Made by a program: the position numbers and the translations under genes | Part shown: in pieces, positions 27,114 to 36,629 of the stretch | How positions within the stretch are numbered: the first letter of the stretch is position 1 | How the letters are laid out: each line of letters begins with the position of its first letter | Assembly: GCA_004298675.1 (NCBI GenBank) | Contig: SCRI01000083.1 | Location: 34,437 to 98,436, forward strand | DNA length: 64,000 nucleotides | DNA from: a bacterium | GTDB lineage: Bacteria > Vulcanimicrobiota > Vulcanimicrobiia > Vulcanimicrobiales > SCRA01 | Direction of reading: 5' to 3' | The notes under the pieces: generated by a model | Seen by the model: the letters and a program-made list of their open reading frames with translations, nothing else | The model's database searches: none | Told to the model about the DNA's origin: nothing

Positions 27114-29228
27114 ATGATGATCCATTCCCAAGACCGGGACGGCGTGCGCGTGCTCACGCATGACAATCCGCCCGTCAACGCGCTCTCGTTCGCGCTCTCC
27201 AAGGAACTGCTTGCCGCGGTGACCGCCGCGGAAAGCGATCCGGCGGTGCGCGCGGTGATCTTCACGGGCGCCAACCGTATCTTCAGCGCCGGAGCCGACG
27301 TCAACGACTTCCGCGGCGAGCCGGATCCGGAAGCCAAGAGCATCCGCGACGTGATCGCCGCAGTGGAGCGCGGCACCAAGACCTACGTCGCCGCCATCGA
27401 CGGCAACGCCATGGGCGGCGGCCTGGAGCTCTCGCTGGCCTGCGACTATCGCGTCGCCACGCCGCGCTCGAAGGTGGGGCTGCCGGAGATTCGCTTGGGG
27501 CTGATTCCGGGTGCGGGCGGAACGCAGCGCCTGCCGCGCCTGATCGGCGCGCAAGCGGCGCTGGAGATGATGCTCAAGGGCAAGACCGTGCCCGCCGCGG
27601 ACGCAAAGAAAAAAGGCATCCTCGACGAGATCGCTGAGGGCGACGTGGTGGAGGCGGCACTGGCGCTGATCGCACGCGTCGCCGCCGGCGAGCCCAAGCG
27701 CCGCGTCTCGCAGCGCAAGGTGGAGATCGGCGGCGGCATCCAAGCCTTTGCGCTGCCGTACGTCGTGGCCCAGGCGCATAAGATGTGTCCGCCCGAGGAG
27801 AAGGGCGGATTTGCCGCCCACAAGTTGGTGGACGCCGTTCAGGCCGCCTTCGAGCTGCCGTTCAAGCGCGGCTTGGCGCGCGAGTTCCGGCTCTTCGACG
27901 AGCTGGTGCGCTCCGCGCCGGCCCAGGCGCTCATGCACGTCTTCTTCGCCGAGCGCGAGCTGGCGAAGGTTCCGGGATTGCCGGCGGCTCAGCCGCTGCA
28001 GATCAAGAAGGCCGGCGTCATCGGCGCCGGCACGATGGGCACCGGCATCGCGATCACGTTCGCCAACGCCGGCATCCCCGTCACGGTCATCGAGCCCAAA
28101 GACGAACAGATCGAGAACGCCAAGCAGATGGTCTTTGGCATGTTCATGCATGAGGTGAAGCGCGGCCGGCTGACGCAAGAAGAGGCCTGGAAACTAGGCC
28201 AGTCGATCGTCTTCACCGACGAGCACGCGGAGCTCGGCGATGCCGACGTGGTGGTCGAAGCCGTCTTCGAAAGTATGGACGTGAAGCGGCAGGTCTTTCA
28301 GAAGCTCGATCAGGTGACCAAGCCCGAAGCAATCCTCGCGTCGAATACCTCCACCCTGGATATCGACGCGATGGCGGCGCAGACGTCGCGCCCGGGCAGC
28401 GTGCTCGGGCTGCACTTCTTCGCCCCAGCCAACATCATGCAGTTGCTGGAGATCGTGCGCGGCACGCAGACGTCGCCGCAGACGCTGGCTACCGCGCTCA
28501 AGCTGGCCAAGGATCTGCGTAAGATCGGGGTGCTCTCCGCCAACGCCTTTGGCTTCATCGGCAACCGCATGCTCTTCGACTATGCGCGCGAGGTCGTGGC
28601 GCTGGCCGAAGAAGGCGTGGCGCCGCAGCGCGTGGACGCGGTGCTCAAGGACTTCGGCATGGCCATGGGGCCCTTCGCGATGTTCGATCTGAGCGGCGTC
28701 GACGTCTTCTGGCATATCCAGCAGGCCCGCCCGGAGATGGGCTCCGCGCGCACCAAGATCGTCGATCGCATGTACGAGCTCAAACGTCTGGGGCAGAAGA
28801 CCGGCGCAGGCTTCTACAAGTATGAGAAGGGCAGCCGCGATCCCATCCCCGATCCAGAGATCGAGAGACTTTTCGCGGAAGAGGCCGCCAAGGCGGGTAT
28901 CGCGCAACGCACCGGCGTCTCCGACGAAGAGATCGTCAAGCGCGCCATCTACGCGCTCATCAACGCGGGTGCGAATTTGCTCAAGGACGGCGTGGCGCTG
29001 CGCGCCGGCGACATCGACATTGTCTACATCTACGGCTACGGCTTCCCACCGCATCACGGCGGCCCCATGTGGTATGCCGACGAGATCGGCGTGGAACGGG
29101 TCCTCGCCGACATCGCGAGCTTTCGCGAGCGCTTCGGCGCGCAGTGGGAGCCCTCGCCGTTGCTTGTCGAGATTGCACGCGGCGGCAAGAAGTTCGCTAC
29201 GTATACGAAGGAGTTGACCTATGCGTGA
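27114..29228 (+). CDS. fadB: Bifunctional enoyl-CoA hydratase/3-hydroxyacyl-CoA dehydrogenase
   Basis: 704 residues. The N-terminal crotonase domain has [20 protein letters not shown] (oxyanion hole and first Glu region) and [20 protein letters not shown]. The NAD-binding dehydrogenase domain begins at about residue 302 with [19 protein letters not shown], and [17 protein letters not shown] carries the catalytic His. Two C-terminal HCDH repeats follow ([35 protein letters not shown]). It performs the second and third steps of beta-oxidation. The start (tandem ATGs 27114 and 27117) is directly after the dehydrogenase stop; the 3' end overlaps the thiolase start by 8 bp. Confidence 0.95.
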   Translation: MMIHSQDRDGVRVLTHDNPPVNALSFALSKELLAAVTAAESDPAVRAVIFTGANRIFSAGADVNDFRGEPDPEAKSIRDVIAAVERGTKTYVAAIDGNAMGGGLELSLACDYRVATPRSKVGLPEIRLGLIPGAGGTQRLPRLIGAQAALEMMLKGKTVPAADAKKKGILDEIAEGDVVEAALALIARVAAGEPKRRVSQRKVEIGGGIQAFALPYVVAQAHKMCPPEEKGGFAAHKLVDAVQAAFELPFKRGLAREFRLFDELVRSAPAQALMHVFFAERELAKVPGLPAAQPLQIKKAGVIGAGTMGTGIAITFANAGIPVTVIEPKDEQIENAKQMVFGMFMHEVKRGRLTQEEAWKLGQSIVFTDEHAELGDADVVVEAVFESMDVKRQVFQKLDQVTKPEAILASNTSTLDIDAMAAQTSRPGSVLGLHFFAPANIMQLLEIVRGTQTSPQTLATALKLAKDLRKIGVLSANAFGFIGNRMLFDYAREVVALAEEGVAPQRVDAVLKDFGMAMGPFAMFDLSGVDVFWHIQQARPEMGSARTKIVDRMYELKRLGQKTGAGFYKYEKGSRDPIPDPEIERLFAEEAAKAGIAQRTGVSDEEIVKRAIYALINAGANLLKDGVALRAGDIDIVYIYGYGFPPHHGGPMWYADEIGVERVLADIASFRERFGAQWEPSPLLVEIARGGKKFATYTKELTYA

Positions 29229-30402
29229 GGCGGCGATCGTCTCGGCGGCACGCACGCCGATCGGCAAGGCATTTCGAGGCGCGTACAATCAGACCCACGG
29301 CGCGACGCTAGCCGGCCACGTCGTGCAGCAGGCGGTCTCGCGGGCGCGGGTCGAGCCGGCCGAAGTCGAGGACGTGGTGATCGGCGTCGGCCTACCCGAA
29401 GGCGCCACTGGCAACAACCTCGGGCGCGTGGCCGCCCTGCGCGCGGGTCTCCCCGTTTCGGTTGCCGGCACCACCGTCAGCCGCTATTGCGCCTCCGGCT
29501 TGCAGGCGATCTCGGTTGCGGCGCAGCGCGTCGTGGTGGATGGCGCCGGCGTGATCGTCGCGGGCGGATGCGAGTCGATCAGCATGGTGCAGAACGACAT
29601 GAACACGCACGACTTCACCGAGGAGTGGATCCTGCGTCATGTCCCGGACCTCTACACGCCGATGCTCTACACCGCCGACTTCGTAGCCAAGAAGTACGGC
29701 GTGTCGCGCGAGCGCCAGGACGAGTATGCGCTGCAGAGCCAGCAACGCACTGCGGCCGCACAGGCGGCGCACAAGTTCGACGACGAGATCGTGCCGCTGC
29801 CAACCTGGAAGTTCATCGAGAGCAAGGAAACCGGCGACGCGCGCGAGGAGCGCGTAGAGTTGAAGGCCGACGAGGGCAACCGTCCCGACACGACCTTGGA
29901 GGGGCTAGCCGCGCTCAAGGGCGTCACCGATCCCGCCTCCTCGATCACCGCCGGCAACTCCTCGCAGCTCTCCGACGGCGCCGCCGCGGTCGTGGTGATG
30001 GAGACGGAGCTCGCGCGGTCGCGGGGGCTGGAGCCGCTGGGATTCTATCGCGGCATGGTCGTCGCCGGCTGCGAGCCCGGTGAGATGGGCATCGGTCCGG
30101 TCTTCGCCGTGCCGGCGCTCCTCAAACGCCACCATCTCACGGTCGATGACATCGGACTGTGGGAGCTCAACGAAGCCTTTGCCGTGCAGACCGTCTACTG
30201 CCGCGACACGCTGGGGATCTCCAACGAAATCTTCAACGTGGATGGAGGCGCCGTCTCCATCGGCCATCCCTACGGCATGAGCGGGGCGCGCATGGTGATG
30301 CACGCGCTGATCGAAGGGAAGCGCCGCAAAGCGAAGCACGTGATCGTGACCATGTGCATCGGCGGCGGGATGGGCGCTGCGGGATTGTTCGAAGTCGCCT
30401 GA
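29221..30402 (+). CDS. fadA: Acetyl-CoA acyltransferase (thiolase)
   Basis: 393-residue thiolase for the last step of beta-oxidation. The nucleophilic cysteine is C90 ([11 protein letters not shown]), with H349 ([11 protein letters not shown]) and C379 ([11 protein letters not shown]) completing the active site. The start overlaps fadB by 8 bp, so translation is coupled. Followed by a padR gene after 32 bp. Confidence 0.95.
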   Translation: MREAAIVSAARTPIGKAFRGAYNQTHGATLAGHVVQQAVSRARVEPAEVEDVVIGVGLPEGATGNNLGRVAALRAGLPVSVAGTTVSRYCASGLQAISVAAQRVVVDGAGVIVAGGCESISMVQNDMNTHDFTEEWILRHVPDLYTPMLYTADFVAKKYGVSRERQDEYALQSQQRTAAAQAAHKFDDEIVPLPTWKFIESKETGDAREERVELKADEGNRPDTTLEGLAALKGVTDPASSITAGNSSQLSDGAAAVVVMETELARSRGLEPLGFYRGMVVAGCEPGEMGIGPVFAVPALLKRHHLTVDDIGLWELNEAFAVQTVYCRDTLGISNEIFNVDGGAVSIGHPYGMSGARMVMHALIEGKRRKAKHVIVTMCIGGGMGAAGLFEVA

Positions 30403-30434
30403 CGACCACACCACCTGGTGAAGGGAGAGCAATC

Positions 30435-30902
30435 ATGCCGACCGTACGAACGCGTGAAGGTAAGCTGACCCGGATCTCCGCCGCCGAAGTCCTGCGTGGA
30501 CCGATCAAGAGCAAAACCGTCTTCCCGGTCCTGCTCCTGCACATGCTCGTGCAGGCTCCCGATCACGGCTACGGCCTGATGCAGCGCATCGAGCGCCTTA
30601 CCGGAGATCTCTTGCCGGTCAACACCAACACGATCTATCCGCTGTTGCGCCGGCTGGAGGAGCGCGGCTTCGTCAAGGGCAGCTGGGATCACCCCAGCAA
30701 GCGCGCGCGTAGAATCTACGAGATCACCCCAAGCGGGCGCGAGCGCTTGGACCTGATCAAGGGCAATATGCTGCCGTACCTGGAGATGATTCTGGCGGCG
30801 ATCGTCAAGCTCAAGACCGAGCTATACGGTGAAGCCGCGGCGCCGGTACCGGGAAAGCCCGCCTCCGCCGTGCCCGTGCGCGCGAAGCTGCTGAGCCGGT
30901 AA
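30435..30902 (+). CDS. PadR family transcriptional regulator
   Basis: 155 residues with the PadR winged helix: LLLHMLVQAPDHGYGLMQRI, TNTIYPLLRRLEERGFVKGS and RRIYEITPSGRERLDLIKG. It has an extra N-terminal arm of about 25 residues and an Ala/Pro-rich C-terminal tail. GGGAG precedes the ATG at 30435. It sits inside the beta-oxidation operon between the thiolase and an enoyl-CoA hydratase, so it may respond to acyl-CoA or aromatic intermediates. The ligand is unknown. Confidence 0.9.
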   Translation: MPTVRTREGKLTRISAAEVLRGPIKSKTVFPVLLLHMLVQAPDHGYGLMQRIERLTGDLLPVNTNTIYPLLRRLEERGFVKGSWDHPSKRARRIYEITPSGRERLDLIKGNMLPYLEMILAAIVKLKTELYGEAAAPVPGKPASAVPVRAKLLSR

Positions 30903-30915
30903 GGCGCTGGTGCTC

Positions 30916-31698
30916 ATGACGTTCGAGAATCTGCTGCTGGCTACCGAGTCCGGCGTCGCCACTATCACGATCAATACGCCTCCAGTCAACGCCCTCTCGG
31001 CCAAGACGATGACGGAGCTGGGCCGCGCCTTCGATGCGCTCGAGGGCGAGGCCGGCGTGCGCGCCGTGGTGGTAACCGGTGCGGGAGAAAACGTCTTCAT
31101 CGGCGGTGCGGACATCGGCGAGTTCACGCGCATCGCCTCTCCGGAGGACGCCCGCGCCAAGATGCGCAGCGGAGCCGAGCTCTTCCGCCGCATCGAGCTG
31201 TACCCAAAACCGGTGCTTGCCGCGATCAACGGTATCTGCGCGGGTGGCGGCTGCGAACTCGCGCTGGCTTGCGATCTGCGCATCATGGCCGAGCCGGCCC
31301 GCATCGGTCAGCCGGAGATCAAACTCGGCATCATCCCCGGGTGGGGCGGGACGCAACGGCTGCCGCGCCTGGTGGGGCCGGGCAACGCGCTCATGCTGAC
31401 GATGACGGGGGAGACGATCTCCGCAGCCGAGGCGCTGCGCATCGGCTTGGTCAACGCCGTCGTGCCGGCCGGTGCGGCGCTGGAGCGGGCGGGTGAGATC
31501 GCGCGTCTGCTCGCGCAGCGGCCCCCGCTGGCCTTGGCCGCGCTCAAGCGCGCGGTGACGACGGGGCTGGATGAGGGCTATGCTGCGGGCATCGCCTGCG
31601 AGCAGAGCGAGATGGTGAAGCTCTTCTCCGGTACCGACGTGCGTGAGGGCATCGCGGCGTTCCTCGCCAAGCGCAGCCCCGTCTTCCGGGGGGCTTAG
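30916..31698 (+). CDS. Enoyl-CoA hydratase/isomerase
   Basis: 260-residue crotonase. INGICAGGGCELALACDLRI forms the oxyanion hole and supplies one glutamate, and [20 protein letters not shown] the second glutamate region, so hydratase activity is likely. The ATG at 30916 is preferred over a GTG at 30910. It lies 13 bp after padR and is the last gene of the operon; a small hairpin (GTGTG/CACAC, 31721-31736) followed by TATTCTTT may end the transcript. Confidence 0.92.
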   Translation: MTFENLLLATESGVATITINTPPVNALSAKTMTELGRAFDALEGEAGVRAVVVTGAGENVFIGGADIGEFTRIASPEDARAKMRSGAELFRRIELYPKPVLAAINGICAGGGCELALACDLRIMAEPARIGQPEIKLGIIPGWGGTQRLPRLVGPGNALMLTMTGETISAAEALRIGLVNAVVPAGAALERAGEIARLLAQRPPLALAALKRAVTTGLDEGYAAGIACEQSEMVKLFSGTDVREGIAAFLAKRSPVFRGA

Positions 31699-31903
31699 AC
31701 CCGCCGCCGCGGGCTACATGGTGTGACTTGGCACACTATTCTTTACCCTGGCTTGACGAATACCGCTAGTAGACGCCGAAGCCGCGGCGAACGTTGCCCC
31801 AACCGCCTATCTCCGGCACGTCACCTTCCCCCCGTACCGGCCCGCGGAGTAACGCGTTTATCGGCCGTCCGCAGCGGACGCGAGCGGCGAGAGGGGAAGC
31901 AGG

Positions 31904-32548
31904 ATGCTCTTCGTTCACAAGCACCGTCAACGCAAGGAGATGCCCGTAACACAAAGCATCTTCGCGGGTCGCGCCGGTCTCGACGTGTGCTGCTCCGTGC
32001 GGGTGCCCGGATGCGAGAATCTCGTCAACATCACGATTAGCGCCTTTCCCAACGTCGCGGCGCGCGCTGAAGCCCTGGGCATCGACTTGGCGACCGCGCT
32101 GCTGATCCTGCCGAGCAACTTCGAAACCGCCGCCTCACGCTCAGAGTTTGCGTACGATAGTTCGACGTCATGGCTGAGCGGTGCGCTTACCGATGCGCGC
32201 ATCTCGTACACGGTCTTGCTTCCTAGCCGCGTGTCGCTGCGCAAGACAGAGTTGCACGCGCAGGCTTTCCGTAACCGCGTGGCCGGGACGGCGGAGCTGC
32301 CAATCCTCTGCACCACGCCGCAGTTCGTGGAAAACTCGTTTGACGCGTTTGCGCTGAGCGTTCAGCAGCTCTTCATCGCGGCGCGGATGGCAGGTGGAAA
32401 GCGCGACGCGGATGCCACGGTGATCCACTTGGTCGTAGGCCCGCGCGCGGGGCGCTACGTACGCGTTACCTACGAGGGGCCGACCACCGCGGCGACTCCG
32501 GTCGCCACGGCGATCCGCAATCTGATCGCTCAGACGGCCACGGTCTAG
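31904..32548 (+). CDS. Protein of unknown function
   Basis: 214 residues, no signal peptide or membrane segment. Features seen: a basic N-terminus (FVHKHRQRKE), a Cys-containing strand (LDVCCSVRVPGC), and a C-terminal half with FALSVQQLFIAARMAGG and VIHLVVGPRAGRYVRVTYEG. No family recognised. The ATG at 31904 follows GGGGAAGCAGG. It is flanked by a 205 bp gap upstream and is convergent with the TPM gene. Confidence 0.6.
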   Translation: MLFVHKHRQRKEMPVTQSIFAGRAGLDVCCSVRVPGCENLVNITISAFPNVAARAEALGIDLATALLILPSNFETAASRSEFAYDSSTSWLSGALTDARISYTVLLPSRVSLRKTELHAQAFRNRVAGTAELPILCTTPQFVENSFDAFALSVQQLFIAARMAGGKRDADATVIHLVVGPRAGRYVRVTYEGPTTAATPVATAIRNLIAQTATV

Positions 32549-32554
32549 CGCGGG

Positions 32555-33568
32555 CTACCAACCCCCGCCGCCACCGTCGCCACCACCCCAACCGCCGCCG
32601 CCGGCATCGCCGCCACCCCAGCCACCGCCGGGGTCACCGCCGCCCCAACCCCCGCCGGGGTCGCCCCAGCTGCCGCCGGAGGCGTTACCCATGTCTGGCT
32701 GGCCGGCGTCGGGCTGGTAGGCTCCTGCGTCGGGGTTTGCGGCATTCGGGTCGCCGAACGTGCCGGCGGTGCCAATCGTGCCTTGGTTGTGCTGGCCGAA
32801 GAGCTCGTTGCCTAGCCACGCTCCGCCCAGGCCGCCTAGCAGGCCGCTCCAAAAACCGCCGCCGCCGCCCCAGCCGCCGTAACCGTAACCGGGGCCCCCG
32901 CCTCCGTAGCCGGGGCCCGCTGCGGGGCCTGCTCCGGGCCCGTAGCCCGGCCTGCCGAAGCCGCCGGCGCTACGCAACACCGAGCGTACGATCCAAAAGA
33001 TGCCGACGATGATCAGGATCCACCAGAGCAAGCCCACGTGCGTCCCCCTTTGGCTGCCGGGATACGGTGTCGTGGCAGCGGGGGCGCCGTACGTGACGGA
33101 GCGCGCGCCCGCGGCCGGGTGGCTCCGGTAGGTATCGAGGACGAGGCCGACCGCGTTGGTCACGCCGCCGTCGAAGTCGCCCTGCCGGAACGAAGCGTTC
33201 ATCGCGTCGCGGATATGCGCGATCTCGCCGGGCGGGAAGACGCGGTGGGCGGCCCGGTCACCGACGATGTAATCGCTGTGCTCGGCTTTGGCGACGAAGA
33301 TCAGCACGCCGTTGATGCTCTGCTGAGCGAACGTGCTTTCCGCCGCCGCGGCTAGTGCGGTTCCGTTGAGCGTGGGAACCGTCACCACGACGACTTCTTT
33401 GCCGGTGGCCGAGGCGAAGCTGCCGATCTCCCCGTTCAGAGCGGAGACGGTCCCGCTCGAAAAGAGCGCGGCGCCGTCCTGTACGTATGAGTCCCGCGCC
33501 AGCGCGGGCGCAGCGAGGCCGGCGAGCGCGAATGCGCACGTAGCCGCAAACACCGCGATTCTATTCAT
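32555..33568 (-). CDS. TPM-domain protein with glycine-rich tail
   Basis: 337 residues: signal peptide (RIAVFAATCAFALAGLAAPA), a TPM domain (VQDGAALFSSGTVSALNGEI ... KEVVVVTVPTLNG ... VFPPGEIAHIRDAM), a membrane segment (VGLLWWILIIVGIFWIV near 185-200), and a long Gly/Trp-rich C-terminus with GGGWGGGD repeats. TPM domains occur in photosystem repair factors and in YgcG-like envelope proteins; some have acid phosphatase activity. GGAG seven bases before the ATG at 33568 supports the start. Probably the last gene of the tsaE operon (57 bp from the small membrane protein). Confidence 0.85.
   Translation of the reverse strand: MNRIAVFAATCAFALAGLAAPALARDSYVQDGAALFSSGTVSALNGEIGSFASATGKEVVVVTVPTLNGTALAAAAESTFAQQSINGVLIFVAKAEHSDYIVGDRAAHRVFPPGEIAHIRDAMNASFRQGDFDGGVTNAVGLVLDTYRSHPAAGARSVTYGAPAATTPYPGSQRGTHVGLLWWILIIVGIFWIVRSVLRSAGGFGRPGYGPGAGPAAGPGYGGGGPGYGYGGWGGGGGFWSGLLGGLGGAWLGNELFGQHNQGTIGTAGTFGDPNAANPDAGAYQPDAGQPDMGNASGGSWGDPGGGWGGGDPGGGWGGGDAGGGGWGGGDGGGGGW
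32558..32690 (-). repeat. Gly-Trp coding repeat
   Basis: Tandem imperfect units encoding GGGWGGGD/GGDPGGGW at the C-terminus of the TPM protein. Being a low-complexity coding repeat, it may vary in length between strains. Confidence 0.7.
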
Positions 33569-33625
33569 GAGTCTCTCCATCAGGGCGCAATACCCGGACC
33601 GGCGGGTAAAAGTTTCCGCTGCAGA

Positions 33626-33742
33626 CTACTGGCCGACCGAGGCGCCAATGACGACGATGCCGCCCACGATGCTGAGCGAGAAGAGGATGATGATCGTCCA
33701 AATCACGACGCGCTGGAGGTCGCCGCGGCGGCGTTTGCTCAT
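33626..33742 (-). CDS. 38-residue single-pass membrane protein
   Basis: Short gene reading MSKRRRGDLQRVVIWTIIIL and ending SIVGGIVVIGASVGQ. A basic N-terminus and one hydrophobic span (about residues 12-34) predict an inner-membrane protein with a cytoplasmic N-terminus. Its ATG overlaps the rsfS stop as ATGA, the same coupling used elsewhere in this operon, which supports it as a real gene. Function unknown. Confidence 0.65.
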   Translation of the reverse strand: MSKRRRGDLQRVVIWTIIILFSLSIVGGIVVIGASVGQ

Positions 33743-34092
33743 CGAGCCGCCTCGCTGCGCTCGGCCGCCGTGGCCGTGCCCCAGAGGCGCTCGAGATTGT
33801 AGAAGGCACGCTGCTCGGGCGTAAAGACGTGCGCGACCACCGTTCCGAGATCCACGAGAATCCAGCCCCCGTCGTTGTAACCCTCTACGCGCTGTACCTT
33901 GGCGCCCTCGCCTTCCGCCGCTTCGACGATCGCGTCGGCGATCGCCCGCGTCTGGATCTTCGAGCGTCCCGTAGCCAGTACGAAGGCGTCGGCGATGATC
34001 GTGCGCCCAGCCAAGTCGATGGTGGCCACTTCTTCAGCCTTCTTGTCCAATGCAGCGCGGCTCACGGTTGCGGCGAGCGGGGTTTCAAGCAT
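33739..34092 (-). CDS. rsfS: Ribosome silencing factor
   Basis: 117-residue RsfS/DUF143 protein that binds uL14 on the large ribosomal subunit and blocks subunit joining. AEEVATIDLAGRTIIADAFV, LATGRSKIQTRAIADAI and GGWILVDLGTVVAHVF are the conserved blocks. The ATG at 34092 overlaps yqeK by 8 bp. The yqeK-rsfS pair is widely conserved. Confidence 0.95.
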   Translation of the reverse strand: MLETPLAATVSRAALDKKAEEVATIDLAGRTIIADAFVLATGRSKIQTRAIADAIVEAAEGEGAKVQRVEGYNDGGWILVDLGTVVAHVFTPEQRAFYNLERLWGTATAAERSEAAR

Positions 34093-34675
34093 GCAGTAGC
34101 TCCTCGGGAATGACGGCGCCGTAGGCGCGCGCGCAGGCGAGCGTCTTCGGCGAGGGAGTGAGGCCACGCTCGGCGTTGCGCGCCAGCGTGCTCTCGAGCA
34201 CGGCGCGCATGCCGGCGTCCAGGTCTTGCAGCGCCGTCTCGAGCATTGCGGCGCGGCCATCGTAGACGCGTCCCGGCTCCACGGCATCGGCGATATAGAG
34301 CACGGCGTCGAGGTCCGCCATCTCGGCGGCCCCCAGCGTGTGCTTTTGAATCGCGCTGAGGATGCCCGCGTCGGTGACGCCGAAGCGCTCGCGCGCGAGT
34401 TCCGCGCCCACCGGGGCGTGGATGACGACGGGATGCGCGAGATCGAAGGCGTCGATCGGCAGTTTGCGGCGACGCGCCTCCAGCAAGAGCCGGTCCTTAG
34501 ACCACAGGCGCGCGAGATCGTGGAGCAGTCCAGCGGTTCGGGCGCGCCGCGCACTCAAGCCATGCGCGATGGCCAGGCGTTCCGCGGTGCGGGCGACGCC
34601 GATGCTGTGACGGTAACGAGCCTCTTGTCCGATCTCCTCGCGCACGCGGCGGGCAGTCGCGGTCCACGCCCTCAC
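34085..34675 (-). CDS. yqeK: YqeK family HD-domain hydrolase (Ap4A phosphatase)
   Basis: 196-residue HD-domain protein; YqeK enzymes split diadenosine tetraphosphate symmetrically. Metal ligands are visible in YRHSIGVARTAERLA, GLLHDLARL and VVIHAPVGAELA, then QKHTLG. The GTG at 34675 overlaps the rimI stop (GTGA), matching the tight packing of the operon. Confidence 0.92.
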   Translation of the reverse strand: MRAWTATARRVREEIGQEARYRHSIGVARTAERLAIAHGLSARRARTAGLLHDLARLWSKDRLLLEARRRKLPIDAFDLAHPVVIHAPVGAELARERFGVTDAGILSAIQKHTLGAAEMADLDAVLYIADAVEPGRVYDGRAAMLETALQDLDAGMRAVLESTLARNAERGLTPSPKTLACARAYGAVIPEELLHA

Positions 34676-35214
34676 CGTTTGAGCAGCTCTTCCTTGAGGG
34701 TGCGCAGCCGGTTGCGGTAAATCTCGCCCTTGAGGTTGCCGGCCCACATCACCAGCGCGTTCTCGTTGTTGTCGCTGTAGTAGCCGCGGCGCGTGGAAAC
34801 CATCGTAAAACCGTACTTCGTGTAGAGGTTCTGCGCGGTGAGGTTGCTTTCGCGCACCTCGAGCGTGATCCAGGAGGCGCCGCGCTCCATCGCTTCGTCG
34901 ATCAGCTGCACCAAAATGCGTTCACCGAGATGCAGGCCGCGCAGCTCAGGATGGACGGCGATGGTGGTGATGTGGGAGTCCTCCAAGATCACCCAGAGTC
35001 CGCCGTACGCGACCACGCGAGAGGCGATCCGCCCCACGAAGTAGTGCGCGAGCTTGTTGTCCTTGATCTCATTGTAGAAAGCGTTGGGCGGCCAGACCGT
35101 GCTGAACGAGAGCTGCTCGATGCGCGTCACCTCCGGGATGTCGGCAACGACCATCTGCGCGATCTGGAGATCCCCCGGGTTTGGGGCACCGGGACGCCCG
35201 AGTTCGGCCTTCAT
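34672..35214 (-). CDS. rimI: Ribosomal-protein-alanine N-acetyltransferase-like GNAT protein
   Basis: 180-residue GNAT acetyltransferase. The acetyl-CoA loop appears in VHPELRGLHLGERIL and the C-terminal block is NLTAQNLYTKYGFTMVSTRR, characteristic of RimI. Location directly after tsaB is typical of rimI. The N-terminus has about 15 extra residues. Start ATG overlaps the tsaB stop (ATGA). Confidence 0.92.
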   Translation of the reverse strand: MKAELGRPGAPNPGDLQIAQMVVADIPEVTRIEQLSFSTVWPPNAFYNEIKDNKLAHYFVGRIASRVVAYGGLWVILEDSHITTIAVHPELRGLHLGERILVQLIDEAMERGASWITLEVRESNLTAQNLYTKYGFTMVSTRRGYYSDNNENALVMWAGNLKGEIYRNRLRTLKEELLKR

Positions 35215-35858
35215 CGCGGTTGGGTTGTACGCGGCCGTTCGCCGTAGTCGGGGACGACTCCGTGTACGCCCTCCAGCGGAACCGCCGCCGCGGCGGCCCG
35301 CGCCACCCGCAGGGCGGCGGGCTCGCCGTCCGTGCAGGGCTGCAGGCGCACGCCGGCCCGTTCGAAGGCTGGAGTCAGCTCCTCCAGCATCCCCGCCGCC
35401 GCCAGCAGCGTGTCGCCGGAGCGGGCGCGCACCCAGGCGGCCACGTCGTCCACGCCGGCGCAGAGCCGCTCCTCGCCGCCGCCCAGGCGCAGGCGCACGC
35501 AGGCCGCCCCGGCCCGGCCGCGCACGGCTACGAGCGCGGGCTCGGTCATCCGCGCGGGGGTCAGCGCGTCGTAGGAGGAGACGCCGATCAAGGGCAGCCC
35601 CAGCGCGAAGGCCAGCGACTTGGCGTACGTCAGCGCGATGCGCAGGCCCGTGAATCCCCCTGGGCCCACCGTCACCGCCAGCCGTCCGAGATCGGCGGGG
35701 CGCTTGCCGGCGGCGCGCAGCGCGGCGTCCGTGGCGCGCAGCCCCTGTTCCAGGGCGTCGCGCGGCGGGGCCGACTCGACCCACGTTGATCCGCTCACCG
35801 TGTCCAGCAGAGCCGCCGTCAGAGGCCCCAGAGCGCCGTCGAGGGCCAGAATCAGCAC
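35211..35858 (-). CDS. tsaB: tRNA t6A biosynthesis protein TsaB
   Basis: 215-residue ASKHA-fold partner of TsaD in forming threonylcarbamoyladenosine at position 37 of ANN-decoding tRNAs. The N-terminal LILALDGALGPLTAALLD and the signature VGPGGFTGLRIALTYAKSLA identify it. GTG start overlaps tsaE by 7 bp. tsaD itself is not in the window. Confidence 0.93.
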   Translation of the reverse strand: MLILALDGALGPLTAALLDTVSGSTWVESAPPRDALEQGLRATDAALRAAGKRPADLGRLAVTVGPGGFTGLRIALTYAKSLAFALGLPLIGVSSYDALTPARMTEPALVAVRGRAGAACVRLRLGGGEERLCAGVDDVAAWVRARSGDTLLAAAGMLEELTPAFERAGVRLQPCTDGEPAALRVARAAAAAVPLEGVHGVVPDYGERPRTTQPR

Positions 35859-36316
35859 GCCGCCTCCAGGCAGCCGAGCAGGCGTTCCGAGCGCGGCCCG
35901 CCGGCGTGGAGGGTGATGGAGCGGGGGAGGGCACCGATGCCCTCGATCGTGACGGCGAGGCGGTCCTCCGGCAGCAACTCGGGTGCCCGCTCGGGCCACT
36001 CCACCAGCACCACCGCGTCGGGGGTCAAGGCTTCCTCGAATCCCAGCTCCTCGAGCTCGTGCTCGCTCTCGACGCGATAGAGGTCGAGATGGTGGAGCGG
36101 GGGCTCCTTGCGGTAGCGGTGCCAGAAGACGAAAGTGGGGCTGGCAACCGGATCGTCGCCTAGCGCGGCGCGCACCACGCCGCGGATCATGGTGGTCTTT
36201 CCACTGCCCAATTCTCCGCTGAACGCCAAGACGTCGCCGGGGCGCAGATTGCGCCCGATGCGCTCGCCCAGTGCGATGGTCTCTTCGGCGGAGTAGGTGG
36301 TGGTACGTTGGAGCAC
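35852..36316 (-). CDS. tsaE: tRNA t6A biosynthesis ATPase TsaE
   Basis: 154-residue P-loop ATPase of the t6A complex. Walker A is GELGSGKTTMIRG, followed by SPTFVFWHRY, LHHLDLYRVES and LVEWPER, all family signatures. The GTG start at 36316 has only a weak ribosome site. First gene of the operon tsaE-tsaB-rimI-yqeK-rsfS-small membrane protein-TPM. Confidence 0.93.
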   Translation of the reverse strand: MLQRTTTYSAEETIALGERIGRNLRPGDVLAFSGELGSGKTTMIRGVVRAALGDDPVASPTFVFWHRYRKEPPLHHLDLYRVESEHELEELGFEEALTPDAVVLVEWPERAPELLPEDRLAVTIEGIGALPRSITLHAGGPRSERLLGCLEAAC

Positions 36317-36437
36317 GTCGCGGCGCGCTTCGCCGTACCAGGCGCGCCGGCCCTCTGCGACGAAGGGGAGAGGCGATCTCTAATCGCTTGCGGAGGGCAG
36401 CTTTCTGCTACTGAGGGTCAACGACATCGCGCTCGGC

Positions 36438-36629
36438 TTGGTCGTCGGAATCATCTCGGCGTTGGTCGGTGCGGGCATTGAGGCAGGCGTGATCTTCACC
36501 CGCTTCATGAGTGCGGGCCACGCGCCCGAGGGCTCGCGCTTGGGCCTCGTCGCCATCATTGGCGCGATCGTGGGCGCGATCGTCGGTTGGATCTTCGGGT
36601 CGATCACCCGTCCGCGCAAGCGCGTGTGA
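36438..36629 (+). CDS. Small two-span membrane protein
   Basis: About 63 residues with two hydrophobic spans (VVGIISALVGAGIEAGVIF and LVAIIGAIVGAIVGWIFG) and a basic end (RPRKRV), typical of small glycine-rich membrane proteins. The only standard start in frame is the TTG at 36438, but a GGAGGGCAG site at 36392-36400 points to initiation near a CTG at 36405. The stop overlaps the next gene (GTGA), so the pair is coupled. Function unknown. Confidence 0.6.
   Translation: MVVGIISALVGAGIEAGVIFTRFMSAGHAPEGSRLGLVAIIGAIVGAIVGWIFGSITRPRKRV

Noticed and set aside
25313-27379. 688-codon open frame antisense to the acyl-CoA dehydrogenase
   Set aside because: Same artefact of GC-rich codon bias; no ribosome site or recognisable motif, while the plus-strand gene is certain.
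32558-32690. Repeat array resembling a CRISPR or satellite
   Set aside because: Units are in frame and encode the Gly/Trp tail of the TPM protein; there are no spacers.
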